Below, one piece after another: positions 55,617-63,601 of a stretch of 64,000 nucleotides of DNA. A program made the position numbers and the translations under genes. Source of the DNA: Pseudorhodoferax sp. Leaf265 (GTDB lineage: Bacteria; Pseudomonadota; Gammaproteobacteria; Burkholderiales; Burkholderiaceae_C). Position 1 is the stretch's first letter. Each line of letters starts with the position of its first letter. The notes under the pieces are model-generated. The model had not been told where the DNA came from and made no database searches. It saw only the letters and a program-made list of their open reading frames with translations. Location: the NCBI RefSeq assembly GCF_001422365.1, contig NZ_LMMT01000037.1, positions 208,776 through 272,775 on the forward strand, given 5' to 3'.

Positions 55617-56189
55617 ATGCCTCGCATCACGCTATTTCCCACCGACGCCATGGACGATGCGCAGCGCGCCGTCCACGACCGTATCGTCTCCGGCCCGCGC
55701 GGCCGCATCCAGGGCCCATTGCGCGCGGCGCTGCACAACCCGGAGCTGGCCGACAGATGGCAGGCCTTCGGCGCGCTGCTGCGTTACGGCACCAAGCTCA
55801 CGCCGCGCCAGTCCGAGATCGCCATCTTGGTCACGGGCCGCGCCTGCCAGTCGCCATTCGAATGGTATGCCCACCGCAGCGAGGCCGAGAAAGCCGGTGT
55901 CGAACCGTCCGTCATCGCGGCCCTGCTGGCGCAGACCGAGCCGCCTGGGCTGTCGGACGACGATGCCGCCATCTACCGCTATGCGGTGGAGTTGAACCGT
56001 CACCGCTCGGTCTCCGACTCCACCTATGCACGCGCGCTGGCCTGCTTCGGCGAGCGCGGCGTGGTTGAGCTGACGGCGCTGATCGGCTACTACACGCTGG
56101 TCGCCATGACGCTGAACTGCCACGAGATCCCTCTGCCCGAGGGCGAGGTGCCAGCCTTCCCGCTGCCGCAGCGCGGAGCCATTGCATGA
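55617..56189 (+). CDS. Carboxymuconolactone-decarboxylase-family protein without CXXC
   Basis: The 190-residue protein contains a CMD fold (about residues 60-130; LTPRQSEIAILVTGRACQSP, then EWYAHRSEAEKAGVE). The CXXC redox pair of AhpD-type members is not present, so it is not a peroxidase partner. It resembles CMD-family enzymes or accessory proteins found in aromatic and lactone catabolic clusters. The ATG at 55617 has a GGAGACG site. It overlaps the amidohydrolase gene by 4 bp, so they act together, possibly as lactone decarboxylase and lactone hydrolase. Confidence 0.83.
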   Translation: MPRITLFPTDAMDDAQRAVHDRIVSGPRGRIQGPLRAALHNPELADRWQAFGALLRYGTKLTPRQSEIAILVTGRACQSPFEWYAHRSEAEKAGVEPSVIAALLAQTEPPGLSDDDAAIYRYAVELNRHRSVSDSTYARALACFGERGVVELTALIGYYTLVAMTLNCHEIPLPEGEVPAFPLPQRGAIA

Positions 56190-56992
56190 CCATCGCCGGC
56201 TGGGATTGCCACGCCCACTTGTTCGGACCCTACGCGCGCTACCCGCTGGCCGCCGAGCGCAGCTACACACCGCCGGAAGCGGTAGACGTCCGGTACGCGA
56301 CACTCCTGCAACGCCTGGGCCTGGCCCACGGCGTGCTGGTGCATGCCAGCGCCTACGGCAAGGACCATACTCTGCTGCTCGACACGCTGGCCCTTCGGCC
56401 GGATTGGCGCGGCGTGGTTGTCGTCCAGCCTGGCGACGCTCTGCCTCTGGTCGGCCTGCACGCACGCGGCGTACGCGGTGCGCGCTTCAGCCACCGCAGC
56501 GGCGCGGCCAACTTTGCTGGCAGCGCGTCGTTCGAGGACCTGCTGGCGCTGGCGCCGCAGCTGGCCGACGCCGGCTTGCACGCCGAGCTGTGGACCGATT
56601 GCCAGGTACTCCCCGACATTGCTGCCGAACTGAAGGCACTGCCCGTGCCCGTCGTGATCGACCACATGGGCGGCTTCGATGTGGCCGCGGGTGTCGACGC
56701 TCCGGGCTTCCGTACGCTGCTGGAGTTGCTCGCCACCGGCAAGATCTGGGTGAAGCTGTGCGCCTACCGCAACTTGTTGCAGTCGCCAGACTGGCAGGTC
56801 GGCCGCGTCTTCCAGCAGACGATGGTGGCGGCCAACCCAGAGCGCCTGGTGTGGGGCAGCGACTGGCCGCACCTGCGTGTGACGCCGGAGCCGGATGCGG
56901 CCCGGTTGCTGGCGTTGTTCGAGGACTGGGCCGGTAACGAGGCTGTGGTGCAGCAGGTCCTCCACGCCAATCCCGAGACCCTGTACCGCTGA
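56186..56992 (+). CDS. Amidohydrolase-superfamily protein, distant LigI relative
   Basis: The 268-residue protein has the opening WDCHAHLFGPYARYPLA, the GVRGARFSH segment, VVIDHMGGFDVAAGV and WGSDWPHLRV. These follow the 2-pyrone-4,6-dicarboxylate hydrolase pattern (HxH, Arg, His, Asp) but the protein is about 40 residues shorter than PmdD (5673-6605). A lactone or dicarboxylate ring is a likely substrate. It is coupled to the CMD gene. It is followed, on the other strand, by a porin remnant. Confidence 0.85.
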   Translation: MTIAGWDCHAHLFGPYARYPLAAERSYTPPEAVDVRYATLLQRLGLAHGVLVHASAYGKDHTLLLDTLALRPDWRGVVVVQPGDALPLVGLHARGVRGARFSHRSGAANFAGSASFEDLLALAPQLADAGLHAELWTDCQVLPDIAAELKALPVPVVIDHMGGFDVAAGVDAPGFRTLLELLATGKIWVKLCAYRNLLQSPDWQVGRVFQQTMVAANPERLVWGSDWPHLRVTPEPDAARLLALFEDWAGNEAVVQQVLHANPETLYR

Positions 56993-57036
56993 CACGCGCG
57001 CCCCCATTGGGGCGCGCCATCCTGAACCATGCCCGC

Positions 57037-57567
57037 TCAACCCCTGGGTGGCCGGGCCATGCGGCACCAGAACGTGTGCTGGATGCCTGCTGCCAGCAGA
57101 GACGTGGACGCCCCCGGTGCCACGCCGGTGTAGGCAGTGCTCGCATCCGACACGCTGTAGGACGATGCGCGCAGGTTCTTCAGTCGCGAGTGGCCTGCGT
57201 AGAGGTCGGTCTGGCGCGACAGCGCATGCACGACATTGATGCTCAGCTGGCTGGCATCGAAGTTGCCAGCCGTGCGGTCGTCATAGCGCTTCCAGGAGAC
57301 GTTGACCGTCGTCGTCGTGGCCACCGGCACAGAGCCGCCGACCAGGTAGCTGCGGTAGCTGCGGCTGAAGATGCTGGTCGGGCTCGCCGCTGCGGACGTC
57401 CGCGTGCCGTGCCAGGCACCGGACTGCGCGATGCCGGCCACCCTGAACGCGCCGAAATCATGGCGCACGCCGAAGGTGGTGCCGGCGTCGTGGGCCAGGT
57501 CGTTGGCGTTGTCGACACGCGTGTACGACAGACCCGCTAGCGTTTTGCCACTGCGGTAGAACACCAA
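57037..57567 (-). pseudogene. C-terminal remnant of an outer-membrane porin
   Basis: The frame encodes about 166 residues that match the last third of Burkholderiales porins: alternating strands such as KTLAGLSYTRVDNANDL, FRVAGIAQSGAWHGT and LLAAGIQHTF. Intact porins of this family end in the Phe of that HTF motif. Here the frame runs 10 residues further (WCRMARPPRG), as if the stop codon had changed from TGA to TGG. The N-terminal two-thirds and signal peptide are missing; the frame opens at an arbitrary Met at 57567. The nearby 57568-57783 shows no porin sequence, so a deletion removed the 5' part. Confidence 0.82.
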
Positions 57568-57783
57568 TTAGGAACCGGGGCATTGCGCAGCCACCCCACG
57601 CGGCGCAAACCTGCCTTCTCCCGCTGCGCAATGCAGGCGCGAGTTGCCCATGGAGTTGGCTGCCGGTGCATAGCTGTCTTGCCGGCCGCGTCCTGACGTG
57701 TTGGCTTCCCGGTCACGACACTTCGAGAACGCGGCCGGGCATGTGCGCCGCGACACGCCATCCATCAATGTCAGGAAACCACC

Positions 57784-58701
57784 ATGACTGCAGAAACGCG
57801 CTCGCACAACCGTATGCAACGCCATGACCTGGCTGCGCCGCCACTGCGCGACCGCACCCGCCGCCGCTTGGCAAAGGGCCTGGTGGCCGCGGCATGCCTG
57901 TTGCCCTTGATGGCCACGGCAAGCGGCGCGGAGCGCAAGACAGTCCAGACCCCGGAGGCCACCATCGTCTACCACGCTCAGGGTCGCGGACCTCTGATCA
58001 TGGTCATCGCGTCCACCGGGCGCGGCACGGAAGAGTTCGGCTTGCTGGCGGAGCGCCTGGTTGCACGCGGATACCGTGTGTTGCGACCAGAGCCGCGCGG
58101 CATCGGTGGCAGCGTCGGCCCGATGGACGGGGTCAGCTTCCACGACTTCGCCAAGGATTTCGCGGCCGTGATCCAACAAGAGGGTGGCACCCCGACCATC
58201 GTGGCTGGCCATGCCTATGGCAACTGGATCGCGCGTGTGATCGCAACAGACTTCCCCGCGCTGACGCGCGGCGTGGTGTTGCTTGCAGCAGGAGCCAGGA
58301 CCTGGCCCAAGGAGCTCAGCGACGCGATCACCATGATCAACGATCCCAAGTCCACCGAGGCACAACGGCTGGCCGGGCTGCGGCTGGGCTTCTTCGCCGC
58401 CGGCAACGACCCGCGGCCCTGGCTGGATGGATGGTACGAAGATGTCACGAAGAGCCAGCGTGCGGCACGCCAGCGCACGCGGCAGGCCGACTGGTGGGCC
58501 GGTGGCCGCGCGCCGCTGCTCGACCTGCAGGGCGGCGCAGACCCGTTCCGTCCGGTGGCCTCACGCCTGGAGCTGAAGGAGGAGTTTGCGGACCGTGTGA
58601 CGGTGAAGATCGTGGAGGGCGCCAGCCATGCGCTGCCAGCGGAGAAGCCCATGGAAACGGCCGATGCGGTGGCCGACTGGGCGGACCGCCTGCCGCGCTG
58701 A
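57784..58701 (+). CDS. Exported alpha/beta hydrolase with Ala at the nucleophile position
   Basis: The 305-residue protein has a basic N-terminal stretch and a hydrophobic segment ending TASGA, so it is probably exported (about residues 28-49). The fold motifs are ASTGRGTEEFGLLAERL (oxyanion region) and VAGHAYGNWIARVIA, the nucleophile elbow. The elbow reads GHAYGN, so the expected Ser is Ala. The Asp in GGADPFRPVASRL and His in GASHALPAEKP are in place. Either it is inactive or it uses another mechanism; several related bacterial proteins show GHA(F/Y)GN. It is monocistronic. Confidence 0.82.
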   Translation: MTAETRSHNRMQRHDLAAPPLRDRTRRRLAKGLVAAACLLPLMATASGAERKTVQTPEATIVYHAQGRGPLIMVIASTGRGTEEFGLLAERLVARGYRVLRPEPRGIGGSVGPMDGVSFHDFAKDFAAVIQQEGGTPTIVAGHAYGNWIARVIATDFPALTRGVVLLAAGARTWPKELSDAITMINDPKSTEAQRLAGLRLGFFAAGNDPRPWLDGWYEDVTKSQRAARQRTRQADWWAGGRAPLLDLQGGADPFRPVASRLELKEEFADRVTVKIVEGASHALPAEKPMETADAVADWADRLPR

Positions 58702-58903
58702 GGAGGTCGTATACGCCCCAAGGGCGCCGTCTTCTCCCTGCTGGCTCGACCGTGACGTCGGGCATGGGCCTGCGGGGGACCTGCGCGGGCAGGGCAATCC
58801 GGTGGCCTCGGCCCGCGCAGCCTTGCCCAGGACGGCTGTTCCTCCTTCCATTGGTCTGGGTGGAGCGGCCTGCTGCCAGCAGCCAGGTCGCCGCCCATGC
58901 TGG

Positions 58904-59878
58904 CTACCGGTCCAGCAGGTTCAACCTGCCCAGCAACTGCGTCATTGCCACCTTGTCCGCCTGCACGAATGCCGTGGTCTGCGCGGGCGATAGATCCAGC
59001 CGCTCCGCCCCCAGGGACGACAGCAGCGCCTGGTAGGCCGGATCGGCCTGGGCGTCGGCCATGGCTTTGCGCAGCATCTCGACGACGGCGGCCGGCGTGC
59101 CCTTGGGGGCGGCCAGCGTGTACCAGGTCGAGACTTCCGAGCCCTTGAAGCCCGCCTCGGCCATGGTGGGCACATGCGGCAGCATCGGCGCGCGCTGGGC
59201 GCCGCCATAGGCTAAGGGCAGAAGCCTGCCGTCTGCGATGAAGGCCTGCGTCGCCGCCAGATTGAGCATGCCCATCTGCACTTGGCCGCCCAGCACGTCC
59301 TTGATGGCCGGGGCCGCGCCACCGTAGGGCACGTGGGTGATCCGGATGCCGGCGCGCTGCAGGAAAGCTTCGGCGGCCAGGTGCGTGGCACCGCCGCTGC
59401 CGGCCGAGGCGTAGTTCAGCCTGCCCGGCTCCTTCTTCGCCAGCGCGATCAGCTCGGCCACGTTGGACACACCCACCGAAGGATGGACCACCAGCACGCT
59501 GGGCTGGTTGGCCACACCGGCGATGAACGCGAAATCGGCTACGCCGTCGAACGGGATCTTCTGCATCAGTGGTGTGACGACGTGGCCGGCCGAGGTGCCG
59601 ATGAGCACGGTGTAGCCATCCGGCCGGGCGCGGGCGACGAAGCCCGTGCCGATGGTGGCGGCGCCGCCGGACTTGTTGTCGACCACGATGGCTTGCTTCA
59701 GCCGGGCTTCCAGCAGGCGTGCCAGCCCGCGTGCCAGCGTGTCGGCCGGACCGCCGGCCGCGTAGGGGTTGACCAGCGTGATCGGGCGCGTGGGGTAGAA
59801 CTCCTCGGCATGCAGCGCAGGCGACAGGCACAGCGCGGCGGCTGCGAGCAGGATGGAGCGTCGATGGGTGGAGGGCAT
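58904..59878 (-). CDS. Bug/TctC-family periplasmic solute receptor
   Basis: The 324-residue protein has a signal peptide (MPSTHRRSILLAAAALCLSP, cleavage near LHA) and the Bug signature YPTRPITLVNPYAAGGPADT, VVDNKSGGAATIGTGFVA and [21 protein letters not shown]. It lacks TctAB partners. It is the last gene of a four-gene operon (coenzyme A transferase, GST, flavin reductase, receptor), 15 bp after the flavin reductase stop, so it should bind the carboxylic acid processed by that operon. Confidence 0.9.
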   Translation of the reverse strand: MPSTHRRSILLAAAALCLSPALHAEEFYPTRPITLVNPYAAGGPADTLARGLARLLEARLKQAIVVDNKSGGAATIGTGFVARARPDGYTVLIGTSAGHVVTPLMQKIPFDGVADFAFIAGVANQPSVLVVHPSVGVSNVAELIALAKKEPGRLNYASAGSGGATHLAAEAFLQRAGIRITHVPYGGAAPAIKDVLGGQVQMGMLNLAATQAFIADGRLLPLAYGGAQRAPMLPHVPTMAEAGFKGSEVSTWYTLAAPKGTPAAVVEMLRKAMADAQADPAYQALLSSLGAERLDLSPAQTTAFVQADKVAMTQLLGRLNLLDR

Positions 59879-59893
59879 TGCGTTGTCTCGTTG

Positions 59894-60562
59894 TCAGTTG
59901 GTGTTCGTCGGTTCCCATCCCTCGCCGCCAGGCGGGCGCTGCAGCATGGGCCGGTGGAAGATCTCGCCAAGCCCTGCGTAGAAGGGGCCACCCAGTCGGG
60001 CGATGGGCCGCATGCGCGCCGTGTCCACGCGCTGGCCGTCGTACACGTCCTGCGACAGATGGAAGGCCACGACCTCGCCGATGTACAGCGTGTTGATGCC
60101 GCAGCCGAGCACGATGGCCTGGTCGAGGCGGCACTCCATCTGCACCGGAGAAATCGCGATGCGTGGTGGGCGTACATGGCGGCTGGTCAGCAGTGGGATG
60201 CCCAGCACCTCCGTTTCGCTGACGTCGGGCGCGAACTCCTGCGCGCTCTGGTGCATGAGCTCCATGTTGTGCTCGGTCGCCACGTTCACGACGAATTCGC
60301 GGCTGCCGAGGATGTTGCGCGCCGTGTCCTTGGTGCGCCCATCGCCGGCGCGCGCGGCGATGTTGATGGCCAGCATCGGCGGACTGGTTGCCACGTAGTT
60401 GTAGGAGCTGAAAGGTGCTGCGTTGACGCGGCCTTGTGCATCGACCGTGGTGACCCAGGCGATCGGGCGCGGCGCCACGCAGCCCACGACCAGGCGGTAC
60501 GCGGTGTCGGTGTCCAGGCTCTGCCCATCGATGCAGACGAAGCCGGCGGGCGCCTCAGCCAT
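59894..60562 (-). CDS. Flavin reductase-like (DIM6/NTAB) FMN-binding protein
   Basis: The 222-residue protein has the FMN-binding split barrel: YRLVVGCVAPRPIAWVTTVD, VNAAPFSSYNYVATSPPMLA, KDTARNILGSREFVVNVAT and the later DQAIVLGCGINTLYIGEVV. Such proteins supply reduced flavin to a monooxygenase or act as NAD(P)H oxidoreductases. The start at 60562 was preferred to a GTG 36 bases upstream. It overlaps the GST gene by 8 bp and precedes the receptor by 15 bp. No monooxygenase component is in the window. Confidence 0.88.
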   Translation of the reverse strand: MAEAPAGFVCIDGQSLDTDTAYRLVVGCVAPRPIAWVTTVDAQGRVNAAPFSSYNYVATSPPMLAINIAARAGDGRTKDTARNILGSREFVVNVATEHNMELMHQSAQEFAPDVSETEVLGIPLLTSRHVRPPRIAISPVQMECRLDQAIVLGCGINTLYIGEVVAFHLSQDVYDGQRVDTARMRPIARLGGPFYAGLGEIFHRPMLQRPPGGEGWEPTNTN

Positions 60563-61172
60563 CGACAGCCACCGTGGCCTGGAAAGACGGCCGGGCACAA
60601 AGCCGCTCGAACCATTGCGCCAGCCGCGGCGCTTGCTGGCGCCAGCCGAAGCTGTCGAAGCGGTAGTCCAGGTAGCCGAGCGCGCAGCCCAACGTCAGCG
60701 GTCCGATGGAGAAGGGCGCTACCAGCAGATCGTCGGTCTCGGCGTTCAGCTGCGCCAGGCACGCGCGGGCCTTCAATTCGAAAGCCTCGATCAGCGGTTG
60801 CAGTGGCTGCGTGCGCTCGCGCTCGTTGCGCCACAGGATCGAGAGGTCCAGCAGCCCGTCGCCGAGCGCATGCCAGCGCAGCGCCTGCCAGCGCGCGGGG
60901 CCCTGTTGCGGGAACAGCGGGCCGTCTGCGAGCGCATTGAGGTATTCGCAGATGACGGCCGAGTCGAACAGCCGCAGGCCGTCGGCGCAGACCAGCGTGG
61001 GGATCTTGGACAGCGGGTTGTCCTGCATCAGCGCTGCATTGGGCTTGAGCATGGCCGCCACCGAGCGCACCAGCTCGAGCTGCGGAACCAGGCCCAGCTC
61101 GTGGGCGCAGACCATGACCTTGCGCACGTAGGGCGACTTGGGCGACCAATGCAACCGCATGAGCGCGGCCAT
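60555..61172 (-). CDS. Glutathione S-transferase family protein
   Basis: The 205-residue protein has the thioredoxin-like N-terminal domain, with RLHWSPKSPYVRKVMVCAHE (Ser/Tyr region) and the conserved NPLSKIPTLVCADGLRLFDS with the cis-Pro. The helical C-terminal domain begins after FPQQGPARWQALRWHALGD. Its place between a CoA-transferase and a flavin reductase suggests a role in catabolism, like maleylpyruvate isomerase, rather than general detoxification. Its start overlaps the CoA-transferase stop by one base (TGATG); the second Met four codons in is an alternative. Confidence 0.9.
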   Translation of the reverse strand: MAALMRLHWSPKSPYVRKVMVCAHELGLVPQLELVRSVAAMLKPNAALMQDNPLSKIPTLVCADGLRLFDSAVICEYLNALADGPLFPQQGPARWQALRWHALGDGLLDLSILWRNERERTQPLQPLIEAFELKARACLAQLNAETDDLLVAPFSIGPLTLGCALGYLDYRFDSFGWRQQAPRLAQWFERLCARPSFQATVAVDG

Positions 61173-62401
61173 CAGATGGCTCCCGCCGTGCGCAGCCGGG
61201 CGATGCTCTCGGCGCTGTAGCCCAGCTCGGCCAGGATGTCCTCGCTGTGCTGGCCCAGCAGCGGTGGCGCCGTCTGCGTCTGAAGCGGCGACTCGGCAAA
61301 GCGCATGGGGCTGGCGACCTGCGGCACGTCCACGCCGCAGGGGTGGGGCGCATGGCGCAGCATGCCGCGCGCCTGTACCTGCGGCTCCTCGAACACTTCG
61401 GCCACGTTGTTGATGGCACCGCAAGGCACACCGGCCTGGTCCAGAGCGGCGATCAGTTGCTCGCGCGACCAGGTGGAGAACAGGGCGCGCAGCAGGCCCG
61501 ACAGCTCGCCGATGTTGCGCACGCGCTGCGCATTGGTGGCGAAGCGCTCGTCGGTGCTCCATTCGGCGCGGCCCAGCACCTCGCACAGCTTGACAAACTG
61601 GCTGTCGTTGCCCACCACCAGGATCACGTCGCCGTCGCCACAGGCGTACACGTCCTGAGGCTGGATGTTGGGGTGGGCGTTGCCGTTGCGTCGGGGCAGC
61701 TTGCCCGACACCAGGTAGTTCATGGCCTGGTTCGACAGCGTGGCCACCTGCACGTCGAGCATGGCGATGTCGATGTTGTCGCCCACGCCGGTCTCGTTGC
61801 GGCGCGCCAGCGCGGCCAGCACCGAGACCGCCGTGTACATGCCTGTCATCAGGTCGACGATGGGAATGCCCACCTTCTGCGGGCCGCCGCCGGGCCGGTC
61901 GTCCCGCTCGCCGGTCACGCTCATGAGGCCGCCCATAGCCTGGATCAGGAAGTCGTAGGCCGGCTGGTCGCGGCGCGGGCCGCTCTGGCCGAAGCCTGTG
62001 ACCGAGCAGTAGATCAGCCGCGGGTTGATCTTGCGCAGCGAGGCTTCGTCCAGCCCGTAGCGTGCCAGCGTGCCTGCCTTGTAGTTCTCCAGCACGATGT
62101 CGGCTTCCGCCGCCAGGTCCTTCACGATCTGCTGACCCTCGGGCTTCTCCAGGCTCACCGTGATCGAGCGCTTGCCGCGGTTCACGGCCAGGTAGTAGCC
62201 GGCCTCCTTGGTGTCGCGGCCCTCGGCGTCCTTCAGGAAGGGCGGCCCCCAGGTGCGCGTGTCGTCGCCTGCGCCGGGGCGCTCGACCTTGATCACGTCG
62301 GCGCCCAGGTCGGCGAGGATCTGGCTGGCCCAGGGTGCGGCGAGGATGCGGCTGAGGTCGAGCACTTTCACGTGCGACAGTGGGCCTTTGGCGGTGGTCA
62401 T
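61172..62401 (-). CDS. CaiB/BaiF-family (formyl-CoA transferase-like) CoA-transferase
   Basis: The 409-residue class III CoA-transferase has the N-terminal VKVLDLSRILAAPWASQILA with the ADLGADVIKVERPG, the NRGKRSITVSLEKPEGQQIV loop, and PAYDFLIQAMGGLMSVTGE. The catalytic Asp is in GIPIVDLMTGMYTAV. It moves CoA between carboxylic acids, activating the operon's substrate. The ATG at 62401 follows AAGGAG; the frame upstream is unconserved. It is the first gene of the operon reading to 58904 and is divergent from a Bug receptor. Confidence 0.92.
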   Translation of the reverse strand: MTTAKGPLSHVKVLDLSRILAAPWASQILADLGADVIKVERPGAGDDTRTWGPPFLKDAEGRDTKEAGYYLAVNRGKRSITVSLEKPEGQQIVKDLAAEADIVLENYKAGTLARYGLDEASLRKINPRLIYCSVTGFGQSGPRRDQPAYDFLIQAMGGLMSVTGERDDRPGGGPQKVGIPIVDLMTGMYTAVSVLAALARRNETGVGDNIDIAMLDVQVATLSNQAMNYLVSGKLPRRNGNAHPNIQPQDVYACGDGDVILVVGNDSQFVKLCEVLGRAEWSTDERFATNAQRVRNIGELSGLLRALFSTWSREQLIAALDQAGVPCGAINNVAEVFEEPQVQARGMLRHAPHPCGVDVPQVASPMRFAESPLQTQTAPPLLGQHSEDILAELGYSAESIARLRTAGAI

Positions 62402-62480
62402 CTGGAGAATCTCCTTGGGGATGCCATTGATTCTGGAAGCCGCCACCGCTTCGGGCTACCCGCCAGCCGGCAAGGCTGTG

Positions 62481-62530
62481 ATGCGCCGCGGCGCATAGCA
62501 GCGCCGGCTTTGCATAGCAGGTATGCGCAT
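62481..62530. promoter_or_regulatory. Paired palindromes between the CoA-transferase and Bug receptor genes
   Basis: In the 196-bp divergent gap there is a perfect 16-bp palindrome ATGCGCCGCGGCGCAT (62481-62496) and an inverted repeat GCATA-N5-TATGC (62512-62526), followed by ATGCGCAT (62523-62530). GCATAGCAG occurs twice (62493 and 62512) as a direct repeat. Such sites fit a LysR- or GntR-type regulator of the divergent genes. The nearest known regulator is the LysR at 54547. Confidence 0.6.
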
Positions 62531-62597
62531 GGCATCGGTGGCAGACGGGCGGCCGCTTCCTACAGTGCCTGCACGTTAATCCCGTGGAGACATCGCC

Positions 62598-63566
62598 ATG
62601 CACAAGTTCCTGAAATCCGCCGCCGCCATCGCGCTGGGCATTGCCGCGCTGTCGGTCGCAGCACAGGGCTATCCCAACAAGCCGATCCGCGTGGTCATCC
62701 CGTTCCCTGCGGGCGGCCCCGTCGACCAGACTGCCCGCGCGCTCGGCGCCAAGATGGGCGCGGCGCTGGGGCAGACGCTGGTGATCGACAACAAGGGCGG
62801 TGCCGGTGGCCTGATCGGTGCCGATGCGGTGGCCAAGGCGCCGGCCGATGGCTACACGGTACTGTTCTCGTCCGCCGGTGCGCTGGCGATCGTGCCGCAC
62901 CTCACGGCATCCATGCCCTACGACCCGCAGAAGGACCTGATCCCGGTCACGCAGGCGCTCAAGGTGCCGGCCGTGCTGGTGGTGTCGGCCGCCTCGCCCT
63001 ACAAGACCTTTGCCGAGCTGAAGGCCGCCGCCACGGGCCAGGGCAGCAAGATCAACTACGCGTCGGCCGGAAGCGGCACGACGCCGCATCTGCAGGCCGA
63101 ACTGCTCAAGCGCGAAGCCCAGCTCAACATCAACCACATCCCGTACCGCGGCGCGGCGCCGGCCATCACCGACATCCTGGGCGGGCAGGTCGACATGATG
63201 ATGGTCGACATCCCGGTCGCGCTGCCCTTCATCCAGTCCGGCAAGCTGCGCGCGCTTGCAGTCACGAACAGCAAGCGCATCCCCATCATGAAGGACGTGC
63301 CGACCATGGCCGAGCTGGGCGTGCCCAAGGCCGAGGCCTACAACTGGTACGGCATGCTGGCGCCGGCCCGGACGCCTGCCGACATCGTGGGCAAGCTGTA
63401 CACGACGACGGGCGCCGCGCTGCATTCTCCCGAGCTGCTCAAGCAGTTCGAACAACAGGGGGTGGAGGTGGTGGCCAGCAAGCCCGAGGAGTTCGGCGCC
63501 TTCATCGCGGCCGAGTCAGCGCGCTGGGGGGCACTGGCGAAGGCGGTCGGGGCCAAGCTCGATTGA
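62598..63566 (+). CDS. Bug/TctC-family periplasmic solute receptor
   Basis: The 322-residue protein has a signal peptide ([20 protein letters not shown], cleavage near AAQ) and the Bug motifs [39 protein letters not shown] and [20 protein letters not shown]. It has no TctAB partner. It is divergent from the CoA-transferase operon and monocistronic; its paralogue at 58904 lies in the operon itself, so the two may bind related acids. Their mature sequences are different enough not to be a recent duplication. Confidence 0.92.
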   Translation: MHKFLKSAAAIALGIAALSVAAQGYPNKPIRVVIPFPAGGPVDQTARALGAKMGAALGQTLVIDNKGGAGGLIGADAVAKAPADGYTVLFSSAGALAIVPHLTASMPYDPQKDLIPVTQALKVPAVLVVSAASPYKTFAELKAAATGQGSKINYASAGSGTTPHLQAELLKREAQLNINHIPYRGAAPAITDILGGQVDMMMVDIPVALPFIQSGKLRALAVTNSKRIPIMKDVPTMAELGVPKAEAYNWYGMLAPARTPADIVGKLYTTTGAALHSPELLKQFEQQGVEVVASKPEEFGAFIAAESARWGALAKAVGAKLD

Positions 63567-63601
63567 GTGGATGGCGCTCGGCTTGCGCCGCGCGCCCGGG
63601 A

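Noticed and set aside
57568-57783. Search for the missing 5' part of the porin in the adjacent gap
   Set aside because: No porin strands or signal peptide are seen in any frame of the gap.
58702-58903. Possible small gene in the 202-bp gap between the hydrolase and the Bug receptor
   Set aside because: Short frames exist on both strands but none has a ribosome-binding site or recognisable sequence; the gap shows no clear terminator or RNA.
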